DNA of 64,000 nt from Acidobacteriota bacterium. GTDB taxonomy: Bacteria; Acidobacteriota; Terriglobia; Terriglobales; SCQP01. Shown here one piece after another: positions 54,256 through 62,936 of the stretch (positions are counted from its first letter, which is position 1; each line of letters begins with the position of its first letter). Made by a program: the position numbers and the translations under genes. The notes beneath the pieces are model-generated. The model did no database searches. It saw only the letters and a list, made by a program, of their open reading frames with translations, and was not told the DNA's origin. The stretch lies in NCBI GenBank assembly GCA_004299485.1, contig SCQP01000014.1:396445-460444 (forward strand), given 5' to 3'.

Positions 54256-55128
54256 CTACTTGCCGCCGCCTTGCTTTTCCAGCTCGGCCACAACCTTTTT
54301 GTTGGAAGCGACCGCCGCCTGAATATTGGGGTCGCTCGGATCGGCCTGGAGCGCCTGGTTGAGCGAATCCAGCGCCTGCGCGTACTGCTTCCCCGCGATT
54401 TGGGCGCGCGCCATATAGAAGTAATCCGACGCCTTGCTGTACGGCGAGGGGTCGTTCTGCACCGCCTGCTTGTAGTCGTTCACCGCCGCGCCGTAATCCT
54501 TATCCTTGACCGCAAGCTGCGCCAGCGCGGCGTAGGCCATGGAGCGGGCGACGCTCTTGGCCGAATCAGGAAAAGGCACGCCGTTGATTTTCGCGCCCAC
54601 CGTGTTGGCCACGGCAACGGCCGTGTTGGCATCCTTCTCGGCTTCGGCCTTGCGTTGCGCGTAATCGAGGTCCGTGCTGGAGATGTGCTGAGCAATGATG
54701 GTGCTCACCGTCGCCAGCGCGTAGACGCTGACCGGCTCATGCTGGATGGTCTGCTCGCCGTAGAGCAGGCTTTTCTCGTAGTCCTGGTGCGGCGGCGTCT
54801 GGTAGAAGCGCAGACCGTAGGAGGCGACCACACCCAGATATTCGCTGCTGGGAAACTGGGTGGCGAAGTTGGTCAGCGCAGCATCCATCTGGTCCGACGT
54901 CACCGTGTCGCTGGTGGACATCTTCTGCAGATTCTGCAGCGCCTTGACTTCCGCCTTTGATTTAGGCTTGGGCACGACCGCGGCCGCCGCCAGAATCGCG
55001 CTCTGCGGCGAAGCGGCAGGCGCGGCCGGGGTAGCGGGTGTGGTTTGCGCGAAGGCGGCAGGCGCGGCCAGCGCCAGCCCGAGGCTCAACAGCAGGCTGC
55101 CGGAGAACAGTGCAGTACGTTTCAGCAT
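54256..55128 (-). CDS. Secreted tetratricopeptide-repeat protein
   Basis: 290 residues. Signal peptide about 1-27 (LLLSLGLALAAPAAFA), then an Ala/Pro-rich linker. Helical repeats with TPR features occur in the C-terminal half (YGAAVNDYKQAVQNDPSPYS; GKQYAQALDSLNQALQADPS). TPR proteins act as scaffolds; the partner is unknown. It lies between the sigma/anti-sigma group and rnc on the same strand; a 111-bp repeat sits just upstream. Confidence 0.85.
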   Translation of the reverse strand: MLKRTALFSGSLLLSLGLALAAPAAFAQTTPATPAAPAASPQSAILAAAAVVPKPKSKAEVKALQNLQKMSTSDTVTSDQMDAALTNFATQFPSSEYLGVVASYGLRFYQTPPHQDYEKSLLYGEQTIQHEPVSVYALATVSTIIAQHISSTDLDYAQRKAEAEKDANTAVAVANTVGAKINGVPFPDSAKSVARSMAYAALAQLAVKDKDYGAAVNDYKQAVQNDPSPYSKASDYFYMARAQIAGKQYAQALDSLNQALQADPSDPNIQAAVASNKKVVAELEKQGGGK

Positions 55129-55216
55129 GACGGTGTTAATTCCCTACTCTCTGTGATGCGGTGGTGGATGCTATGGAACGATGATAGCGCGCTCTGGCGC
55201 GCGCGTCGAGACGATA

Positions 55217-55327
55217 TGGCGGCAGCTTGGAGGAGCCCTGAGCGCCAGCGGGCGGACCCTGCCGGGAATCGAAGCCCGCACTCCAGGCGACCATCGGGAG
55301 CGACCCGGGCAATAAGTGGCGAGCCAC
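55217..55327. repeat. 111-bp dispersed repeat, copy 2
   Basis: Same length and about 90% identical to 53331-53441. Here it sits in the 209-bp gap between two secreted-protein genes and does not disrupt a gene. Differences are scattered, and the GTGGC/GCCAC and GCGGGC/GCCCGC pairings are kept. Confidence 0.85.
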
Positions 55328-55337
55328 GTCGGCCGTA

Positions 55338-56849
55338 TCAATGCGGCCTTCCCGGCGGCAGGAACGGCGCCTTAATGCCCGCCTCGGCCAAGGCTTTGGA
55401 GGCGGGTGTGTCCGCGACTGCCAGCGCGGCCTTGTAGTGCGCAACGGCGTGCGCCCGATCCTTTTCCGCATCGTAGAGGCGTGCCAGGTACATATTGGCC
55501 CAGGTGCGCAGATAGTGATCGCCGGGGCTGGACGCTTGTAGCGCCAGTAGAAAGTTGGTCATGGCCGGCTGCGGGTGATTTTCGAGAGCCGAAATTTTGC
55601 CCAGCAGGTAGTAGGCCGAGGCGTGATCCTGATGGGGCTGGCGCAGGGCCGTTTGGGCGAGCGCAGCCGCGGTCGCCAGATCGTGCTGGTCGAAGCTTTT
55701 CTGCGCCAGCGCCATCGGGCTGGGGGCGCGAATCGGTTCGGGGGCAGCGGCCGCCACACTCACCGCTGGCGCGGGCGCAAACCGCAGGTGCTTGACCTTG
55801 CCGGCGAGATCCGGAATGCGGAGCGCAAATGCCGCTTGCGGGTAAAATTCGCTGAAACTCGCCGGGTCCGTGCTGAACTTCGTGAGCTGGTCGTACCACA
55901 GTCCCGTGAGAACGAGGCCTTGCCCCATCGCGGCCTGCACCTCGGCGTCACGCGCGGCTTCCGCCGCCGGATCGAGCTCAATTTCAACCGCACGCACCAG
56001 GCACTCGGTGTACAGCAGCGTCGCGTTGCGCTTGAATTGCACATGGAGCGCCGGCGCGTTGGCCACCAGCGGCAGGATCTCCTGCTCGACCGGATCAATC
56101 GCCGCCGGGAACTGAGCGATGAGCGGATCCAGCAGAAAATGCAGATAGGTGTGCCGCACCTGGGCCATTTCACTTTTCAGGTGCAGATTGGCGACCAGGT
56201 AGTAGTTGTCCTCGTAATTGAGCGCGTCGGACTCGCCCGGCGCGATCATGGCATCGGGAAAAATGAAATACTGCCGCGGCGAGTACGCTTGCGGAATGCG
56301 AAAAAAAGCGTTCACGCGCGTCAGCGTCGAGCGCACCTGGGCGGCGTCCGCCTGTAGCGCGGCGTCATATCCGGGCTGGATCTTCTGCCAGACGGCATCC
56401 ATGTCGGTCTGCTGCCAGAAATCGCGCAATAACGGCAGGATGTCGGAAACCGATTCCGCCGAGGGCGGCAGCCCCTCGGGGGTAATGGTCAGGGTCAGCC
56501 CGGGAGGGTTGCCCAGAAACAGCGCCAGCGTCACATAGCGCGCCAAATCCTGCGCCCGATTGGGCAGGTGGTGGACGGCGTAGTAGGCCTTCAGCCGGGT
56601 AACCGCGGGCGAGGGATGGGCGGCAATCTGGGCGCGCACCGCCTCGCGGATGGGATTCTTCGCGCTCACGCCTGTGTCATAGCCGGCCGCATTCAGCCCC
56701 GCCAGCATCGCGAAAACGGACGGATTGGAATCTACGACGACGTTGCTGTGCACCGCTTGGGCGCAAAGGCCAACGCCCAGCAGGCTGATCCCGGCAAGCA
56801 AAGCGATATGACGTCGGCGCAGAAGCAAGAGCAGTTCAGCCGCGTACAT
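55338..56849 (-). CDS. Secreted TPR-containing protein of unknown function
   Basis: 503 residues with a signal-like N-terminus (HIALLAGISLLGVGLCAQ). The middle part has no known motif, but conserved-looking segments NPPGLTLTITPEGLPPSAE and PRQYFIFPDAMIAPGESDAL. The C-terminal 150 residues have TPR-like pairs (FDQHDLATAAALAQTALRQP; SAYYLLGKISALENHPQPA; LYDAEKDRAHAVAHYKAAL). Starts 14 bp inside the end of the anti-sigma gene, so it is probably transcribed with the sigma factor. Confidence 0.8.
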   Translation of the reverse strand: MYAAELLLLLRRRHIALLAGISLLGVGLCAQAVHSNVVVDSNPSVFAMLAGLNAAGYDTGVSAKNPIREAVRAQIAAHPSPAVTRLKAYYAVHHLPNRAQDLARYVTLALFLGNPPGLTLTITPEGLPPSAESVSDILPLLRDFWQQTDMDAVWQKIQPGYDAALQADAAQVRSTLTRVNAFFRIPQAYSPRQYFIFPDAMIAPGESDALNYEDNYYLVANLHLKSEMAQVRHTYLHFLLDPLIAQFPAAIDPVEQEILPLVANAPALHVQFKRNATLLYTECLVRAVEIELDPAAEAARDAEVQAAMGQGLVLTGLWYDQLTKFSTDPASFSEFYPQAAFALRIPDLAGKVKHLRFAPAPAVSVAAAAPEPIRAPSPMALAQKSFDQHDLATAAALAQTALRQPHQDHASAYYLLGKISALENHPQPAMTNFLLALQASSPGDHYLRTWANMYLARLYDAEKDRAHAVAHYKAALAVADTPASKALAEAGIKAPFLPPGRPH

Positions 56850-57534
56850 CCACGCTGCCGAAGGAAACCAACAGCCGGCCGGTGGTCGGCTGGCCGAAAT
56901 TGGTGGTGGCAGGCTGGAAGACGCTCATCAGAAGTTGGTTATTCAGGCGCGAGATCAGCGTGGGGTTAAGCACGCCCGAGAGAACACTGTAGCCGTAGAC
57001 GTGCCCGGTCGCGTCGATTTGCGCCTCCACCAGCAGCGGGACGCTGATGTCGAATATCGGCGCACTCGTGAGCCGCGGCGGCTCTGCATCCACGCCCACC
57101 TGCGGATCCGGCAGCAGCGGGTTGGCTGCCACCGGCGCGCGCATCCCGCCCACGAGCGCGGCGAACATGCACAGTGCCGCAATGGTGCCCACCGCGGTAG
57201 GCAGCGCCATCGCCTCGATAGCGTTGCGCAGCCGGATCCGCCAGTACTCCCAGCGCAGCCCGCGCACGGCGTATTGCGAGGCTTTCACCCGCAGCCGCAA
57301 TCCCAGATCCGCCGGCAGCGGCGCCGCCGGCAAGGTGCGTAGCCGCTCCCCCAGTGCGCGGTACTGATCCAAACGCTCGGAACATTCGCGGCACTGCTCC
57401 AGATGGTGGATCAGCGCGCCGCTTTCGCTCAAATCCAGCTCGTCATCGAGATACGCCGACAGCGCGGGCTGTAAGACTGCGCAACTACCGGTCAGGCCGT
57501 GCCACTCTGCTGCGGACTGCTGCGAATTAGACAT
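56836..57534 (-). CDS. Anti-sigma factor with zinc finger and TonB-like C-terminus
   Basis: 232 residues. The N-terminal zf-HC2 motif is LIHHLEQCRECSERLDQYRA (HxxxCxxC), one transmembrane segment is AVGTIAALCMFAALVGG near 115-135, and a C-terminal region resembles TonB/energy-transducer carboxy ends (VYGYSVLSGVLNPTLI). Anti-sigma factors of this type sequester an ECF sigma. It overlaps the sigma gene by 8 bp, the usual arrangement. Confidence 0.88.
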   Translation of the reverse strand: MSNSQQSAAEWHGLTGSCAVLQPALSAYLDDELDLSESGALIHHLEQCRECSERLDQYRALGERLRTLPAAPLPADLGLRLRVKASQYAVRGLRWEYWRIRLRNAIEAMALPTAVGTIAALCMFAALVGGMRAPVAANPLLPDPQVGVDAEPPRLTSAPIFDISVPLLVEAQIDATGHVYGYSVLSGVLNPTLISRLNNQLLMSVFQPATTNFGQPTTGRLLVSFGSVDVRG

Positions 57535-58204
57535 GGCCGTGCATACTCCTCAATCCGGTCAGTACTTCCTCTGCTTCCGCGCCGGCGTGCCGCTGCAACC
57601 ATTGCTGCCGCAACATTTCCCGCCCGCGCAGCAAGCGCGATTTGATGGTGCCCATGCGCACCTGCAGCACTTCGGCAATTTCGTCGTAGCTGAACCCTTC
57701 CACCTCGCGCAGAACTAATACCGTGTGGAACGGTTCCGGAACCTGCCGCAGCGCCGCTTGCAACTCCAGCCGCTGTTCCTGCCGCAGCGCCAGACTCAGG
57801 GGCGATTCCCGGCCGTCGGGCAGTCGCTGCGCCCAATCCATGCCGCTGGCGTCGCTGGCGTCGAGCGAGGTTTCCTGCCGCTTGTGCCGCATCCACCAGC
57901 GCCGGTGATTGCTGGCCTCGTGCAGCGCGATCTGATACAGCCAGGTCTTCAGGCTGCTCTTTCCCTCAAAGTGCGCCGCCGCGCGGAACACTTTCAGGAA
58001 GCTCTCCTGCAGAATGTCCGCCGTCTCCTCGCTGCTGCCCATGTAGCGGCTGATGAAGCGGTAAAGCGGCTGGTGATATATAGAAATGAGGTAGTTGAAG
58101 GCTTCGACCGACCCCGCCCGCAGCTCTTTGGCCAACCGCTGCTCACCCCAAGCCGGGCTTGTCACCGCCGCAGTAAACCCCGCCGTAGTGTCTTGTGTGG
58201 ACAT
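57527..58204 (-). CDS. ECF sigma-70 family RNA polymerase sigma factor
   Basis: 225 residues. Region 2 includes FNYLISIYHQPLYRFISRYM and ADILQESFLKVFRA; region 4 includes VLVLREVEGFSYDEIAEVLQ and MGTIKSRLLRGREMLRQQW. Likely directs expression of its own operon and an envelope regulon, inferred from neighbours. Starts ATG 58204. Confidence 0.94.
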   Translation of the reverse strand: MSTQDTTAGFTAAVTSPAWGEQRLAKELRAGSVEAFNYLISIYHQPLYRFISRYMGSSEETADILQESFLKVFRAAAHFEGKSSLKTWLYQIALHEASNHRRWWMRHKRQETSLDASDASGMDWAQRLPDGRESPLSLALRQEQRLELQAALRQVPEPFHTVLVLREVEGFSYDEIAEVLQVRMGTIKSRLLRGREMLRQQWLQRHAGAEAEEVLTGLRSMHGHV

Positions 58205-58258
58205 GTGAATCGCCGACCCTAACCACTTTAATTTACTACGGAACTGCCGCTCGCCTCA

Positions 58259-59035
58259 TTAGACCCCGGTCTGGTTCGCCTTGTTCCCGCCATTCCGCTC
58301 GGCCTCCAACTGCTTCGCCTGTTTGAGCAGGACGTAATGCGCGGCGAAGTAGGCGATCACCAGGCCTGGCCATCCGTCGCGAAACCCCTGCTTGAGAACC
58401 AAGCTCCGGAAAAAGATCCAAGGCGGCGTTAAGACAAGTTGCCAGGGCGAGACGCGCCGCCCCTGCCGCCGCCGGGCCGCCGAGGCCAAGTCGGTGTAGT
58501 AGTTCATGATGGCGGCATGCTCGTGCAGGTTGCGCCGGGTGTAGTGCAGCATGTCGCCGGGCAGGGTGGCGACAGTGCCCTTCACCTTAGGCGCCTCGTG
58601 CGGCGGCTCGCCATCCCAGCGCGTCACCGCGCGGCGGTAGAGGCGGGTCTGCCAGTCCGGATACCAGCCTGAATGACGAATCCAGCGCCCCAGATACCAC
58701 GCCCGGCGGGCCATGCGGTAGCCGTCGGCAGCCGGTTCGCCCCCCTCACGCAGCCGCTGCAGGGCGGCTGCCAGCTCCGGCGTCAGCCGCTCATCGGCAT
58801 CGAGCACCAGCACCCAGTCGTAGCTGCAGAGCGTGTCAGCGTAGTTGTGCTGCGCTCCGTGACTGGCGAACTCATGCTGAATGACCCGGTCGGTGTAACG
58901 CCGGGCGATGGCGGCCGTGTTGTCGGTCGAGAAGGAATCGACCACCAGAATTTCATCTGCCCAGGCCACCGACTCCAGCGCGGCGCCGATGTTATCCTCC
59001 TCGTTGAATGTGTTGATGCGGGCGGAAATCTTCAT
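58259..59035 (-). CDS. Glycosyltransferase family 2 (KdtX/WaaE-like)
   Basis: 258 residues from the ATG at 59035, beginning KISARINTFNEEDNIGAALE. Donor and metal motifs are EILVVDSFSTDNTAAIA and VLVLDADERLTPELA; later WYPDWQTRLYRR and GDMLHYTRRNLHEHAAIMN match the WaaE/KdtX-type sugar transferases of lipopolysaccharide core assembly. A C-terminal hydrophobic helix (WPGLVIAYFAAHYVLL) suggests membrane association. Divergent from a second glycosyltransferase whose start is only 9 bp away. Confidence 0.9.
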   Translation of the reverse strand: MKISARINTFNEEDNIGAALESVAWADEILVVDSFSTDNTAAIARRYTDRVIQHEFASHGAQHNYADTLCSYDWVLVLDADERLTPELAAALQRLREGGEPAADGYRMARRAWYLGRWIRHSGWYPDWQTRLYRRAVTRWDGEPPHEAPKVKGTVATLPGDMLHYTRRNLHEHAAIMNYYTDLASAARRRQGRRVSPWQLVLTPPWIFFRSLVLKQGFRDGWPGLVIAYFAAHYVLLKQAKQLEAERNGGNKANQTGV

Positions 59036-59044
59036 GAGTAGCGC

Positions 59045-60091
59045 GTGCTGAACCGCGTAAGCCAAATTGTACATGTGGACTTCAGCTGCGAGTGGCGCGG
59101 CGGCCAGCAACAGTTGTGGCTGCTGGCGCACGAGCTGCGGCAGCGGGGCTGCGAGCAGACGCTGGTGGCGCCCGAGGGCGCCGTCGCCCAGCGCTTCGCA
59201 GGCGCCGGCTTTCGCGTCCTGGCGCCGGGAACGCGTGCGGCGCGGCAGCACGCACAGACCGCCGCCATCGTGCATGCCCATGAGGGTCACGCTCATAGCT
59301 GGATGCTGCGCGCCGCGCACGGTGGCGCCGCCCGGCAGGTGCTCAGCCGCAGGGTGGCGTTTGCCATTCGCAGCCCCTTCTCGCGCTGGAAATATCGCCG
59401 CCTGGACCGGGTGCTTGCCGTCTCCCGGTTCGTCGCCGCCCAGGTGCAGGCCACCGGCCTGGCGCCGGCGCGCATCGCGGTCGTCCCCGATGGCATTGCC
59501 CTGCACGACCTGCCCGACCCCGCCGTTGCCCGCCCGCGCGTGCGCGCCCGCAGCGGCATCGAGGCGGACGCGCGCTGGCTGGTCTGCCTGGGCGCACTGA
59601 CGCCGGAAAAAGGCGTGGCCGACGCAATCGCCGCGCTGGCGCGCATGCCCGCAGACTGCCGCCTCGTGCTGCCGGGGCGGGGACCGCTGCAGCCGCAACT
59701 GCACCGGCAGGCGGCCGCGCTGGCATGTGCAGCGCGCGTGCATTTTGTGACCGATTCCGCTTTTACGCCCGCAGAATGGGTCGCAGCCGGCGATGTCGTG
59801 CTGATGCCCAGCCACGAGGAGGGCTTCGGCTCGGCGGCCCTGCTTGCCATGGCGCTGGAACGGCCCGTGGTCGCCAGCCAGGCCGGCGGCATTCCCGAAG
59901 TGATTGAAGATGGCGTCACCGGCCTGCTGGTTCCGGTCGGCGCCACCGCGGCGCTGGCGGAGGCGGGCCTGCGGCTCCTGCGCGAGCCTGCGTTGGCCTC
60001 ACGCCTGGTTGCCGCCGCGCAAGCACGCCTGCGGGAGCGCTTCACCGTCGAGCGCATGGCCGAGGCAACCCTGGCCGCCTACGACGGCTAG
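59045..60091 (+). CDS. Glycosyltransferase family 4
   Basis: 348 residues, GTG start at 59045. GT-B fold: [20 protein letters not shown] with acceptor-side Gly residues, [44 protein letters not shown], and the nucleotide-sugar motif [20 protein letters not shown] followed by [17 protein letters not shown]. Likely acts in lipopolysaccharide or exopolysaccharide synthesis with the divergent family 2 enzyme. Confidence 0.9.
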   Translation: MLNRVSQIVHVDFSCEWRGGQQQLWLLAHELRQRGCEQTLVAPEGAVAQRFAGAGFRVLAPGTRAARQHAQTAAIVHAHEGHAHSWMLRAAHGGAARQVLSRRVAFAIRSPFSRWKYRRLDRVLAVSRFVAAQVQATGLAPARIAVVPDGIALHDLPDPAVARPRVRARSGIEADARWLVCLGALTPEKGVADAIAALARMPADCRLVLPGRGPLQPQLHRQAAALACAARVHFVTDSAFTPAEWVAAGDVVLMPSHEEGFGSAALLAMALERPVVASQAGGIPEVIEDGVTGLLVPVGATAALAEAGLRLLREPALASRLVAAAQARLRERFTVERMAEATLAAYDG

Positions 60092-60177
60092 ACTGAACAG
60101 AGGCGTCCTACCGGGCCCCACGACCCACGTCCAGGATCGCACTCCGGATTGAGCGAATTGAGGAGGGCTGGTCAGAA

Positions 60178-60302
60178 GGAGTCTACGCCATCGCTGAGCA
60201 GGTTGCCGTTGGCGTCGTAGCTCCAGCCCGAGATGCGGTTCGTCGCGCCGCTGAAGCTCAGCGCCGTAGGCGCGGCGGCGGGTAATGCGCCGCTCTCGCT
60301 CC
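60178..60302 (-). pseudogene. Orphan Rhs core fragment
   Basis: About 125 bp nearly identical to 61914-62038 inside the downstream Rhs module, encoding ALSFSGATNRISGWSYDANG. It begins and ends without a start or continuing Rhs sequence, so it is a remnant of an earlier cassette. The flanks (60092-60177 and 60303-60400) show no gene. Confidence 0.75.
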
Positions 60303-60400
60303 CAGCCGGGCGGATCAGCGCAACCCACGAACGTGCGCCGCACACCCAACTCCGCCCATCCACAGATCGGCAGGGAAAGCCGCCTGATCTGCGATCATCA

Positions 60401-60823
60401 CTAGCCGAAATTGATCGTGCCTACCTTTATCTCGGAGCCCATCACGTTCAGGACCAGCTTGGGATAAATGTCATCTCCGAAACCTAGTAGTGCCCCGTCC
60501 ACGTACCCTTGCTGGTTGATCGTGAGCCAGCCCCAGGCAAACGGCTGCGCCCTGTAGATCGGCCAGGGCGGCTTAGAGATTACTTCCACAAGCTCCGAAG
60601 CGCGGGGGCGCGGTCCCACCCCGAGCTCGAGCGTGTCGTAGTCCGCGTCGGCAACAGCGATGATTGACTGCTCGCCGAAGTCGAGCACCAATTGAACTAG
60701 AAGCCCCTCGCAGTGCTCGGCCCGTACCCCCTCCAGCCTCTGTCCGGTGATCGACCCGAAGCTCGCCAGCACCGGGTCAAGCGCAATCGCGGCCTTCACA
60801 AATCGCTCTCCCAAATTTGGCAT
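60401..60823 (-). CDS. Putative immunity protein for Rhs toxin A
   Basis: 140 residues from the ATG at 60823 with AGGAGG 7 nt upstream. Small, soluble, acidic (GQRLEGVRAEHCEGLLVQLV; DTLELGVGPRPR; GDDIYPKLVLNVMGSE). It loosely resembles small immunity-type families, but I cannot name one. Its position directly after the toxin-bearing Rhs module, with its own strong ribosome-binding site, is the typical place for an immunity gene. Confidence 0.65.
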   Translation of the reverse strand: MPNLGERFVKAAIALDPVLASFGSITGQRLEGVRAEHCEGLLVQLVLDFGEQSIIAVADADYDTLELGVGPRPRASELVEVISKPPWPIYRAQPFAWGWLTINQQGYVDGALLGFGDDIYPKLVLNVMGSEIKVGTINFG

Positions 60824-60833
60824 GGTTGGCCTC

Positions 60834-62345
60834 CTAGTGCTTCTGCGCAAGCCGCGCAGCGTCCTTAGTGATCTTGACCGCTTTGGCCGCGCCGCGGTCA
60901 CCATTTGCCGCAGCTTCGGCTGCCTGCCCCAGCGTCCGATCTGCCCAGTGCCCGGTCTCGTTAACATTCGATGCATTTCCGCCGCGCCCACGAATCACAT
61001 CCCGAACGGTTTGTGCCGCCTGTCCGGCGAGCCCGCCGAGAATCTTCCTCGCTTTGGGCGGAAGCAGTGCCGTTGCCTTGTCTCCCGCGTTTTCGCTTTG
61101 CAGGTGGTGTGCCAATAGGACCGCCCCAGCCCCAAGGACCGCTGCACCTCCCGCTATCGCGAGATCGCCAGGTCCGAGCTCGGAGCCAATCACGCCCGCG
61201 GCACCACCCCACTCAATGGCACCCTCGCCAACGCTCACGCCCGCAAGCGTGCTCAGTTCCCAATGAAGCTGCGACTGGGCCGCCCGGCTGAGACCGCCCT
61301 TAGATTTGCTGCAGTTCTTGCCGAAGAGGCCAAGGAAGCAATGTCCGTCGGGGTCGGTGGCCGTGGTCGGGTTGTTCAGCACGTAGGCGTAGGGATTGAG
61401 CGACTGCGGGTTGGCTAGCGAAACGTACGGCGTGGCCTCCGGCGCGGCGCTCCAGTCGGGGGTGAGGAAGCGTCCGAGGCCCGAGTCGTAATAGCGGGCG
61501 CCGAAGTAGTCGAGGCCGCTCGAGCCGTCGCGGTACTTGCCCGTGAAGTGCAGGTTCGACACCGAGCCCACGTTGTTCAGGTAAGCGCCAAACGGCCAGC
61601 TCGTGTCGGTCTCGATCGGTGCGCCGCTGGCGTTGGTGCGTACCCTCACCGTGCCCAGCTCATCGCTCGCCGCCCAGACAAACGCGCTCGCGGTTTGCGT
61701 GCCCAGGTAGCGCGAGCCCAAGTAGGTCTCCCCGGCCACCAGCCCCTGGCTTGCGTTTACCACCGTCAGCTCCTGCCCTCCGGCTCCATATACAAACTCT
61801 TTTACCACACCTCCCACGTCCTCGTGTACCCTCCGGCCCTCCGGCCCGTACACGTAGCTCGCCGTTGAGCCATTATCCACCGAGATCAGCCGGTTCTCGG
61901 CGTCGTACTGATAGGAGTGCACACCGTCGCCCAGCAGGTTGCCGTTGGCGTCGTAGCTCCAGCCGGAGATGCGGTTCGTCGAGCCGCTGAAGCTCAGCGC
62001 CGTAGGCGCGGCGGCGGGTAATGTCCCGCTCTCGCTCCAGCGGTTGCCGTAGCGGTCGTAGGCGTAGCTGGCGCTGTCGCCGGTGCAGGGCGACGAGGAG
62101 CAGGCCGCCGAGACGAGCTGATTCAGGTCGTTGTAGCCGAAACTGAAGCTGCCATTGGCGCTGTCGGTTGAACTCAGCAGGTCGCCATCGGGCGCGTAGC
62201 TCACGCTGCTCAGACTGTAAGCGCCCGGCGGAGGCTGCGGGTTGCTGCCGCCAGTGAGCGAGCTGCCGCTCGGGGTGGCCGTAAACGGGCTATTGGCGCT
62301 CGCGCTGAGCGAGTTCTGCGGGCCGCGATGTGCTCCCTCTCCCAA
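60834..62345 (-). CDS. Rhs repeat protein fragment with C-terminal toxin module A
   Basis: Up to 503 residues. The first 330 are Rhs/YD repeats and the Rhs core (YGNRWSESGTLP; SYQYDAENRLISVDNGS; YDSGLGRFLTPDWS; NPYAYVLNNPTTATDPDGH). After about CSKSK (residue 344) a variable tail follows, with a Gly/Ala hydrophobic part and a basic end (RGRGGNASNVNETGHWADRT). No known nuclease motif recognised. The only start is TTG at 62345 with no ribosome-binding site; the frame is open back to the immunity-B stop codon. It is probably a displaced cassette that is expressed only after recombination or not at all. Confidence 0.8.
   Translation of the reverse strand: MGEGAHRGPQNSLSASANSPFTATPSGSSLTGGSNPQPPPGAYSLSSVSYAPDGDLLSSTDSANGSFSFGYNDLNQLVSAACSSSPCTGDSASYAYDRYGNRWSESGTLPAAAPTALSFSGSTNRISGWSYDANGNLLGDGVHSYQYDAENRLISVDNGSTASYVYGPEGRRVHEDVGGVVKEFVYGAGGQELTVVNASQGLVAGETYLGSRYLGTQTASAFVWAASDELGTVRVRTNASGAPIETDTSWPFGAYLNNVGSVSNLHFTGKYRDGSSGLDYFGARYYDSGLGRFLTPDWSAAPEATPYVSLANPQSLNPYAYVLNNPTTATDPDGHCFLGLFGKNCSKSKGGLSRAAQSQLHWELSTLAGVSVGEGAIEWGGAAGVIGSELGPGDLAIAGGAAVLGAGAVLLAHHLQSENAGDKATALLPPKARKILGGLAGQAAQTVRDVIRGRGGNASNVNETGHWADRTLGQAAEAAANGDRGAAKAVKITKDAARLAQKH
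61343..61889. repeat. Rhs core direct repeat, copy 1
   Basis: Corresponds to 63454-64000 with a constant offset of 2,111 bp and high identity, covering the C-terminal Rhs core up to the PDGH codons. This is the recombination substrate for exchanging toxin tips. Confidence 0.9.
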
Positions 62346-62417
62346 TTCAGGTGGAGAAGGCTCGGCTGACCCGCGCCCGCCCGATCGGGCGGTGTCGCGG
62401 ACAACCCCCGGCCGTGG

Positions 62418-62936
62418 TCAGGCTGCCTGGCTTCGGTAGAGATCAGCAACGTACGTCAACGACCCACCAATTTTCGCTGCGTATAAATCGAATTCACGCC
62501 GTGCCAATTCTGGTTCGCAGCCGAGCATCTCGGCGACCAATCCCTGCGGCGCCCCGAACAGGTTGAACCACTCGTTGCACGCTATCGCCCATGCAGCGTC
62601 AGCCGGAACGATCACGAACCGATAGATCCCGTACCTGGAGTTGAGCGCCTCAAACTCGGAGGCACTCGTTCCAAGTGCGACAGGGCGCTCCTCAAGCCCT
62701 AGGTCCTCCGACAAGACGACGTAGCACTGGTCATAGCCCCTTTTGGCGAGCGCCGTCGAAATGAGTGGGATCTGGCCCCCGGGCAGCCGCGCCGCTGACT
62801 CCGTTGGCACGACTACGCAACCTCTCGCAGCGGCCCACTCTGGCCGCAACAGAGCACCGTAATCGGCGGGGCAGTAGGAAACTGTTTTCTGGATACCCGC
62901 GCTAAGGATCTGCTCCTCGCTTGTGAGATCTCTCAT
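62418..62936 (-). CDS. Putative immunity protein for Rhs toxin B
   Basis: 172 residues, overlapping the end of toxin module B as ATGA. Recognisable parts: TKSV-type start absent; MRDLTSEEQILSAGIQKTVS, GQIPLISTALAKRGYDQCYV and RFVIVPADAAWAIACNEWFN. No family assigned. Overlap with the toxin gene marks it as the cognate immunity protein. Its stop codon TGA is followed, in the same frame, by the Rhs A module. Confidence 0.65.
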   Translation of the reverse strand: MRDLTSEEQILSAGIQKTVSYCPADYGALLRPEWAAARGCVVVPTESAARLPGGQIPLISTALAKRGYDQCYVVLSEDLGLEERPVALGTSASEFEALNSRYGIYRFVIVPADAAWAIACNEWFNLFGAPQGLVAEMLGCEPELARREFDLYAAKIGGSLTYVADLYRSQAA

